From NCBI RefSeq assembly GCF_031143425.1, contig NC_090445.1, positions 822,776,817-822,840,816 of the forward strand: DNA of 64,000 nucleotides, read 5' to 3'. Source of the stretch: Pleurodeles waltl. Taxonomy: Eukaryota; Chordata; Amphibia; Caudata; Salamandridae. A program made the translations under genes and the position numbers. Of the stretch, positions 57,790 to 64,000 are shown one piece after another; position 1 is the stretch's first letter, and each line of letters opens with the position of its first letter. The notes under the pieces are model-generated. The model was not told the DNA's origin, ran no database searches, and saw only the letters and a list, made by a program, of their open reading frames with translations.

Positions 57790-58260
57790 CACACCAGCCT
57801 CAAGCATGTCTTATGTTTTCACTTATTTCATCATGCACTCCAGGAATGCAGTACAGTTTCAAATTAATTACTTTAGTTGCCAGGGGCACCTTCACTGGGG
57901 GAATTTTTAAATGACCCACTCTCATGGCTGCCACTGAAATGTATCTTTTTGTTCCAAACTGATAACAACCATCATCCAGATACAAAGTAATTCCTTTCAA
58001 AATGTCAATTCCCAGTATGTATTCCAAAAGAGGCACAATCAGCACAGTATATTCTCTTTTTGCTGTTCTCCCTATTTTCATTTGTACTGTAGTTTGCGCA
58101 GCGGGGGACTGCGTTCCCCCCAACCCTGTGATGGTATAATTCGGTCCGTTAAACTTCTTACTATTTCCATAAATCAAAGAGGCCTCCGCCCCGGTGTCAA
58201 CTAAGGCTTGAACTTTTTGCACATTTTTATGTTTCCAATGTATTTCTAAATCAACATGAG
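57790..58260 (-). pseudogene. ERV2 protease and start of RT
   Basis: KVQALVDTGAEASLIYG with the DTGAE active site intact, then TVLIVPLLEYILGIDIL including the C-terminal GIDIL element, and LKLYCIPGVHDEISENI leading toward RT. Open from 58222 to 57800. This is the best-kept pol segment of either provirus. Confidence 0.85.
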
Positions 58261-59850
58261 GTCTGTTATCTCAACGTGCCAAACTTTGTACCGGAGCTTG
58301 GCCAGTTTCCTAGTCTGATTTAAACCTGTCAACTTATGCCAAAGTGAGGTCTGGATGTATGTTTTCATATTTGCAAGCAGGCTTGTCATGTCCCTGTTCT
58401 CAAAAGTTAATCAGTCAATGTCCGGGTTTCCCCCTCTCTCTCATGAGGAAACATCTCTCTCCCTTTCTTTTCCTTCTCCTGATAACTGTGACTGGCTCTG
58501 CGTTTCACGCTTATTATCTTGCTTACTTACCCTTTTACTGCCTTTCTTTCGATCCAAACCTCTTTTACGATAGATCTCCCACAAGCTTTGGTATCTATCC
58601 CATCAATCTTTTCTTTCTTGACACCATCTTTTAGTGGCGCTGTAAACATGTTTTTCCTGGACGCTCGGTTATCTGTGCGCCTCTCAGACCTTGAAGATCT
58701 CTCTGGTTTATCCCAAATTCCTAATTTACCTAACTCTATGACCACCTCTAGTACATCTTTCAAAGCCTCCCCTGTCTGACTGATTAATAAAGTCATAAGT
58801 ACTTGCTTATAGGCAGGTGGGGCAAGGAGAATTATTTAGTTTCTTACTGGCACAGTAAGAGGTCCATCTAACGATTGGTGTGCATTGCCCAACAAAATGG
58901 CAGATTTAATTGCCTCCTCCTTAATTCTTTGCATTGCATCTCATAAGGTATACCAGGGTTTCGCATTGGGAGGCCACTCTGAATCAGTGGGGTACTTCAG
59001 ATTACATCCATCAACAACTATTTGTACAAAGTGGTCTGGTGTTGTCCTTGAAAACTCCTGAACTGTTCATGTATTACTGGGTCAGAACTTCAAGTATACA
59101 ACTTGCGAGAGTCTACAATATCTAACATAACACCATAAGCACCGGTGTCAAACGACCTCACGACCCAAGCAAGTAGGGACTCCCCTATTCTCTGTTTACA
59201 GCAATCCATAATGTAATTTACTTCTTGCTGAGTGTAATTTTCTAGAGCGTGTTGTGCAATTTCTGCTGGATCTTGTGGTGTGTACTGCAATTTTCATCCA
59301 AATATTGGCTGTGCACGCACTACATTCTGCTCTTCTAAGTCCCCCTGCCCGCACCTTTTTTACTCTCCTCATCAATATAGTTTGAAAGATTACTGCTGGT
59401 CCAAATGTTACTATCCCAAGACTAATCTGGGAACCAGTTCAAACCAGCATTAGCAATGACTAAATGAACCTTTTTATGATTTATCCTTCCTCTACGTTTA
59501 TGATATTTGTTGTGAGCTACTTTGACGGCAGCACATTCTGCGATGGTTTGATACGTGTCTGCCATATCTTGCAATAATTTATTCTGACAAGACAACATGG
59601 TTACAGTATTCTTTGAATCAACAAGCTATTTTTTCCAATTGTTCATTCACCCTTTCTGTTAAACTTTTTTCATGCATGTTTCTGTAGGCAGACAAAAGTA
59701 TACACCCACGTCTGCCAAGAACTGAAAGATCATTCCCTTCAACCGGTACTTTTCTTAAGCAAGACAAAACATCTGCTGGATCTGCTTCCTTCAAACAGTC
59801 AACCCAGCTCCCCAATAAACCAGCCAAATGTGAAATTTCATTAGCTAATA
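58261..59850 (-). pseudogene. ERV2 gag (main part)
   Basis: Blocks shared with ERV1: ALENYTQQEVNYIMDCCKQ, LLAWVVRSFDTGAYGV and DSRKLYT (59290-59090) as capsid; EISHLAGLLGSWVDCLKEA, DPADVLSCLRKVPVEG and LSVLGRRG (59840-59700) as the N-terminal block. A basic segment with ALKDVLEVVIELGKLGIW and ERSSRSERRTDNRASRKN (58796-58600) may be nucleocapsid-like, but no CCHC was seen. The N-terminal block is cut at about 59851 by an L2 LINE; the short leader remainder lies at 61276-61413. Confidence 0.7.
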
Positions 59851-59851
59851 C

Positions 59852-61275
59852 AAAGAAACCTACGGCTGACCCAAGCGACCTGAAAAACTTCTGCCCCATC
59901 TCTCTTCTACCTTTCCCAGCCAAGGTAATAGAAAAGACCGTCAACAAACAGCTGACCACCTTCCTGGAAGACAACAACCTGCTCGACCCTTCACAAACCG
60001 GATTCCGAACCAACCACAGCACGGAAACCGCCCTCATCTCAGTCACAGACGACATCAGAACCCTGATGGACAACGGTGAAACAGTCGCCCTCATTCTCCT
60101 CGACCTCTCGGCTGCCTTTGACACCGTCTGTCACCGCACCCTAATCACCCGCCTACGCTCCACCGGGATCCAAGGCCAGGCCCTGGACTGGATCGCCTCC
60201 TTCCTCGCTAACCGCTCCCAAAGAGTTTACCTCCCTCCGTTTCGCTCAGAACCCACCAAGATCATCTGCGGCGTACCTCAAGGCTCATCGCTCAGCCCGA
60301 CACTCTACAATGTCTACATGAGCCCCCTCGCCGACATCGTACGCAAGCACGACATCATCATCACCTCCTACGCCGACGACACCCAACTTGTACTCTCCCT
60401 CACCAAGGACCCCGCCAGCGCCAAGACCAACCTACAAGAGGGTATGAAGGACGTCGCAGATTGGATGAGGCTCAGCCGCCTAAAGCTGAACTCTGAAAAA
60501 ACGGAAGTCCTCATCCTCGGCAACACCCCGTCCGCCTGGGACGACTCCTGGTGGCCCACGGCCCTCGGCACCGCACCGACCCCCGCAGACCACGCCCGCA
60601 ACCTCGGCTTCATCTTGGACCCTCTTCTCACCATGACCAAGCAAGTCAACGCCGTGTCCTCCGCCTGCTTCCTCACTCTCCGCATGCTCCGTAAGATCTT
60701 CCGCTGGATACCCGCCGACACCAGAAAAACCGTGACCCACGCCCTCGTCACGAGCCGCCTGGACTACGGCAACACCCTCTACGCCGGGACCACAGCCAAA
60801 CTCCAGAACCGCCTGCAACGCATCCAAAACGCCTCGGCCCGCCTCATCCTCGACGTACCCCGCAACAGCCACATCTCCGCACACCTGAGACACCTGCATT
60901 GGCTCCCAGTCAGCAAAAGGATCACCTTCCGTCTTCTCACCCACGCACACAAAGCCCTCCACAACAAGGGACCGGAATACCTCAACAGACGCCTCAGCTT
61001 CTACGTCCCCACCCGCCCCCTCCGCTCCGCTGGCCTCGCACTTGCTGCCGTCCCTCGCACCCGCCGCTCCACGGCGGGTGGGAGATCTTTCTCCTTCCTG
61101 GCGGCCAAGACCTGGAACTCCCTCCCCACCAGCCTCAGGACCACCCAGGACCACTCCGCTTTCCGGAGACTCCTAAAGACTTGGCTGTTCGAGCAGCGAT
61201 AACCCCCCCTTTCCCCCCTAGCGCCTTGAGACCCGCACGGGTGAGTAGCGCGCTTTATAAATGTTAATGATTTGA
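59852..61275 (+). mobile_element. 5'-truncated L2 LINE inside ERV2 gag
   Basis: Starts within RT (KKPTADPSDLKN at 59853) and ends with gcgccttgagacccgcacgg, gcgcgctttataaatg, then a (TTTGA)-type tail, atgatttgatttgatc. GC-rich and CpG-rich against its AT-rich host. Opposite strand to the provirus. No target duplication seen. Confidence 0.9.
59853..61202 (+). CDS. L2 reverse transcriptase, N-terminally truncated, open frame
   Basis: The frame is open for 450 codons from the insertion junction to the stop at 61200-61202. The first Met is at 60066, but coding sequence clearly extends upstream (LLPFPAKVIEKTVNKQL, TGFRTNHSTETALIS). RT motifs: LLDLSAAFDTVCH, CGVPQGSSLSP, SYADDTQLVLSL (catalytic YADD at 60369-60380), then SRLDYGNTLYAG, LRHLHWLPVSKRI and KTWNSLP at the C-terminus. 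The endonuclease is missing, so the copy cannot move alone. Motif wording differs from the L2 at 20841-24314 (for example VSQGVPQGSILAP), so it is another subfamily. The lack of decay suggests a recent insertion. Confidence 0.9.
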   Translation, partial: KKPTADPSDLKNFCPISLLPFPAKVIEKTVNKQLTTFLEDNNLLDPSQTGFRTNHSTETALISVTDDIRTLMDNGETVALILLDLSAAFDTVCHRTLITRLRSTGIQGQALDWIASFLANRSQRVYLPPFRSEPTKIICGVPQGSSLSPTLYNVYMSPLADIVRKHDIIITSYADDTQLVLSLTKDPASAKTNLQEGMKDVADWMRLSRLKLNSEKTEVLILGNTPSAWDDSWWPTALGTAPTPADHARNLGFILDPLLTMTKQVNAVSSACFLTLRMLRKIFRWIPADTRKTVTHALVTSRLDYGNTLYAGTTAKLQNRLQRIQNASARLILDVPRNSHISAHLRHLHWLPVSKRITFRLLTHAHKALHNKGPEYLNRRLSFYVPTRPLRSAGLALAAVPRTRRSTAGGRSFSFLAAKTWNSLPTSLRTTQDHSAFRRLLKTWLFEQR

Positions 61276-61413
61276 TTTGATCATAGGGTGCCCGGTACCA
61301 TCCAGGAATTTGAAATACACTCTGTTCACACACATTTTTTGAAGGAGATGCTTTAGTTTTCTTGCTAAACAAATTTTCACTTTTAAACCTACACTTTCAA
61401 TTTATAACACCTT

Positions 61414-61431
61414 CCCCGACGACCTACACCA
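61414..61431 (-). promoter_or_regulatory. ERV2 primer-binding site
   Basis: Minus strand reads TGGTGTAGGTCGTCGGGG, three bases inside the 5' LTR. It begins with TGG, complementary to the CCA tail of a tRNA. tRNA-Ser is the nearest I can suggest (shared GTAG and TCG blocks), with mismatches. Confidence 0.55.
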
Positions 61432-61434
61432 AAG

Positions 61435-61667
61435 TGTTTTGCTTTACTGGTGACCGAGCCAAAATACACACAGTGAAAGGAGTCGAAAAGATTCTCTGGA
61501 ATGCACTTTTTAAATATGAAGAAGATCTTTATTATATCTTTTTGCAAAGCTTGTGAAGGACGGTCAGTATAACCGAAAGTGTACTTTTAAAATGTAAGAA
61601 CATGTACAAAGAGTCTTCAATCTATAGACAGCAAATATATACATGCAAAGATACAAACACCTATATG

Positions 61668-61701
<34 letters not shown>

Positions 61702-62354
61702 CAAAGCGAATAATTAATAAAAATGAATCATCGTAGGGCCACTCTGGTGCTTCATCTTTCTCCTGCCAGCAAGTCTTTGACCCTGGTTCGACCGCAACTA
61801 GAAAGAGAGGGATCTACCCTCACGGGAAATATATCAGACATTCGACGTCTAAATCCTGATTGAGGTCTCTGATTCTCCCACTGTCGACCTGGGTCTCTTA
61901 TATATCTTAAACAAACGAGGAAGGAGATTTCTGGAGAGAAAAAAAAAAACTCCAGCTCCGCAAGAAGTATTAAAAATGCCAGCTATTTTAGGTCAGTGTT
62001 TAAAGAAACAGGTTGGAACTGACCAGTTTCCAAAGGTGTCTCTCCCAAGCCTAAGCCGTTCCCTGCTGTACCATAAACATCATTCTAGTACATCCTTATC
62101 GCACTGACTGACTCCTCCACGTTATGTCCTAGCCTCTTGGTGAGAAAAGAACAAGCAGACACGTAGAATACAAAAACACGTTGCATAACATGTTTTGTAC
62201 GGAAAGATACTCGCACTTTTAATGTGGCGGTGAAGCTAAGGCTAAGATGAATACAAAATTTTAACTTGTGACTGCTAATGTGACGGTGGACAGCTAAGCC
62301 CAGTGCAAAGTGGTGCGACACGGATTCAGTGGACAAAACACAAATATCACTACA
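61435..62354 (-). repeat. ERV2 5' LTR
   Basis: About 920 bases; in plus orientation starts tgttttgctttact and ends aatatcactaca. AATAAAG on the minus strand (near 61530) is a candidate polyadenylation signal. An (AT)n(AC)n microsatellite lies at 61668-61700. It serves as the intact reference for the split LTR at 53925-56053. Confidence 0.88.
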
Positions 62355-62360
62355 GTATAT

Positions 62361-62506
62361 CATTTGCACAGTTATTCTTGCTATTATTTGTGCTGTAACC
62401 TTAGAATGTGCGGTAGCTCAAGCCGTGTAGTAGACTGCAATTCTTGCACCGCTTTGGACAGCCAGTGTTTTTGTAGGTTTATCATTTGATTTTTAGATTA
62501 AGATAC
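62361..62506. other. Flank between ERV2 and the miniature LTR element
   Basis: 146 bases without recognisable content. Ends in GATAC, the left target duplication of the next element. Confidence 0.5.
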
Positions 62507-62756
62507 TGTAGTATGTATTTGTTAATGTATTTGTAAATGTAAATGCTTGTTACTGTGTTTTGAGTTTGATGTTTAGAACTTACCTTCATTGGTTGTTGTC
62601 TCGGCGTTCTGGAGTTCAGGGGATGATTCTGTCATTCGGCTATACTTCAGGACGCGAAGGCTGCTCACGGTTGTGGGTCCTCTTTATTGAAGTAATAAAC
62701 CATAATTCTTCTAAAGCCTGCATTCGTCTTCCTTGACTGCCACCCTCACTACAGTT

Positions 62757-62773
62757 TGGTACCAGGAGTGGGG
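62757..62773 (+). promoter_or_regulatory. Primer-binding site of the TRIM, tRNA-Leu type
   Basis: TGGTACCAGGAGTGGGG begins three bases after the LTR. It is complementary, over 17 bases, to the 3' end of a vertebrate tRNA-Leu(UAA) ending ...CCCCACTCCTGGTA plus CCA, as I recall that tRNA. Confidence 0.75.
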
Positions 62774-63055
62774 CGGTCAAGTTGAATCCCACCGTCGGTA
62801 AGGGTACCCGTCAACGGAGCTGCTCCGGAGCACTCAAGGCGAGGTGTTCCAGGGTCACCTACTTTTGTTGTTTCGGCGTGAGGGCATCTGGAGGAAAAAC
62901 GCTGATAGAGCAAGGTTGGTTCCACACACGCTGCTAGCGCAATTCGTGGTGTTGCCCTGAAGTGCTTTACGCATGCAGTGTTGCTGTTTTGATTTGTTAA
63001 AGCAACAACGCTAGTTTCACGTGGAGGGGATTTAATTTTTATTTACTTTTTATGT

Positions 63056-63070
63056 AAAGGAGGGAGGTGA
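63056..63070 (+). promoter_or_regulatory. Polypurine tract of the TRIM
   Basis: AAAGGAGGGAGGTGA lies immediately upstream of the 3' LTR, where plus-strand DNA synthesis is primed in LTR elements. Confidence 0.8.
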
Positions 63071-63308
63071 TGTAGTATGTATTTGTAAATGTAAATGCTT
63101 GTTACTGTGTTTTGAGTTCTATGTTTAGAACGTGCCTTCATTGGTTGTTGTCTCGGCGTTCTGGAGTTCAGGGCATGATTCTGTCATTCGGCCGTTACTT
63201 CAGGACGCAGAGGCTGCTCACGGTTGTGGGTCCTCTTTACTGAAGTAATAAACCATACTTCTAAAGCCTGCATTCGTCTTCCTTGACTGCCACCCTCACT
63301 ACAGATAT

Positions 63309-63560
63309 GTAACATTAGCACTGTTAATATAGGGAAATAAATATTCTCATTTTTACATATAGGTGGTTATTTATGACTGCAAGGTCGTGGTGAGTGACAA
63401 TTACTGACTCCAATTGAATACTAATGTCATTGATTGTTGATATTGATCTGTATTGGTACAGGATATATGGTGGGGAAAACGCGAAGCGCTGTCAAAAGGT
63501 CTATCGGCCTCTTCCTGTCTCCTTATAAGTTAACTTATTAAGGACCGACACGCAAACAGA
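63309..63560. repeat. Possible LTR fragment related to 54338-55763
   Basis: The last 55 bases, with ccttataagttaacttattaaggac and a CAAACA end (about 63500-63556), align with the end of the solo LTR at 55763 (ccttataagtttacttact, aaggac, TAACA end). The start is not similar, so this may be only a fragment or a related family. Confidence 0.45.
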
Positions 63561-64000
63561 GATCATAGTAATTTTGCAATGCACAGGCAGACAGAGCCGT
63601 TCACCGAAAAGGCTATGTTGCAATTTAACAGTGGAGGGTAAGGTTTATTTTACAACAGAATCGCGGTAACAGGTGGGCAAGCAAATAGCAAAACATGTTT
63701 ACCTCGAGAAACACTCAACCAACTATGCAAAAGTATGCTTTGGAAAATATATTGAACATGCAGTTACGGCCTACCTCTCTCATGGAGCCTTCCAAGCATG
63801 TTGAGCGTGGCCCTGGGGAATGAGTGGAGGCTGCTGCTGCTCCCCATGCTTCCAACTAAAAAACATATGAGGGCTGGAATGATGTGAGGTTCTGTCTCGT
63901 GCCCGTCTCCCAGATCCCTGTCGCACCTGGCAGTGCACGTTTCGCTGGGCTTCCGGTTCTGCCCGCCTTCCTTTTGCCCTCCTCGGTCGGGAGGCCTGTC
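63561..64000. other. Unassigned right edge
   Basis: No ORF or repeat border recognised. The final 150 bases become C/T- and CpG-richer (ctgcccgccttcc), perhaps the start of another element beyond the window. Confidence 0.4.

Larger units (their letters stand above)
53925..62354 (-). mobile_element. Endogenous retrovirus 2: ERV-L-like gag-pol, env region deleted
   Basis: Upstream LTR at 61435-62354; downstream LTR at 53925-56053, split by another LTR and missing its U3 start. Between them on minus: gag, protease, RT, RNase H. Everything from integrase to env is gone, since RNase H sequence joins LTR sequence at 56053/56054. An L2 LINE interrupts gag. TATAT stands at 53920-53924 and 62356-62360, one base off the LTR end, a possible target duplication. 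Gag and protease match ERV1 clearly, so these are related families. Confidence 0.85.
62507..63303 (+). mobile_element. Miniature LTR retrotransposon (TRIM-like)
   Basis: Two LTRs (62507-62753 and 63071-63303) start TGTAGTATG and end CTCACTACA. They enclose only 317 bases with no ORF. GATAC (62502-62506) and GATAT (63304-63308) flank it as a 5-bp duplication with one change. A primer-binding site and a polypurine tract are in the expected places. LTRs contain AATAAACCAT as polyadenylation signal. Movement would need proteins from another element. The LTRs differ mainly by a 14-bp duplication (tgtatttgttaatg) in the first, so the insertion is fairly young. Confidence 0.93.

Noticed and set aside
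59618..60124. 168-codon minus frame seeming to be one gag protein
   Set aside because: Its first half is antisense L2 and only the second half is gag; it crosses the L2 insertion junction and is a chance fusion.
60480..61154. 224-codon minus-strand frame
   Set aside because: It is the antisense shadow of the GC-rich L2 reverse transcriptase; no motif, and the plus frame explains the sequence.
1..64000. CRISPR arrays, bacterial operons, rRNA or tRNA genes
   Set aside because: Repeat spacing, LTR and LINE structure, spliced transposon genes and coding density all indicate vertebrate nuclear DNA; no clover-leaf or rRNA core sequences were seen.

Overview
The window reads as repeat-dense intergenic DNA from a very large vertebrate genome, most likely a salamander (a newt such as Pleurodeles would fit). 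I found no host protein-coding gene, tRNA, rRNA or CRISPR array. Almost every recognisable piece is a transposable element. The species guess rests on the mixture of families (L2 and L1/Tx1 LINEs, Harbinger elements with GGGCC ends, ERV-L-like retroviruses with env, long TTAA-flanked dyad-rich elements) and is inference.

Layout. 1-3240: end of a TTAA-flanked, hairpin-rich element; a relative lies at 11368-14752 and a partial copy at 47215-48262. 3245-10937 and 14757-16245: AT-rich DNA with no gene. 16246-19330: degenerate L1-like DNA including an ORF1 fragment. 20305-25600: a minus-strand L2 LINE with an uninterrupted 1157-codon EN-RT reading frame. 25605-28195: unassigned and CpG-rich leader-like DNA. 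28196-53924: one old L1 ORF2 that works as a scaffold. Its pieces lie at 28196-28992, 46648-47210, 48266-48915, 51485-52341 and 53253-53924, and the gaps hold later insertions: a 106-bp palindromic MITE, a Harbinger transposon (28993-46647), a TTAA element, a second truncated L1/Tx1 LINE and a solo LTR. The Harbinger region itself carries a long LTR and a provirus with 5-bp target duplications.

53925-62354 is a second provirus of the same broad group. Its downstream LTR contains a 1.4-kb solo LTR of another family, and its gag contains a 5'-truncated L2. 62507-63303 is a miniature LTR element (TRIM-like) with a clear primer-binding site, polypurine tract and target duplications. The last 700 bases are unassigned.

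The most interesting item is the provirus at 40092-46159. It combines an ERV-L-like gag-pol order, a dUTPase directly after integrase, and an env remnant whose transmembrane subunit has a CX6CC motif. It is heavily broken: reverse transcriptase is deleted and several frames are shifted. The nested order also gives a relative age series for eight or more element families.
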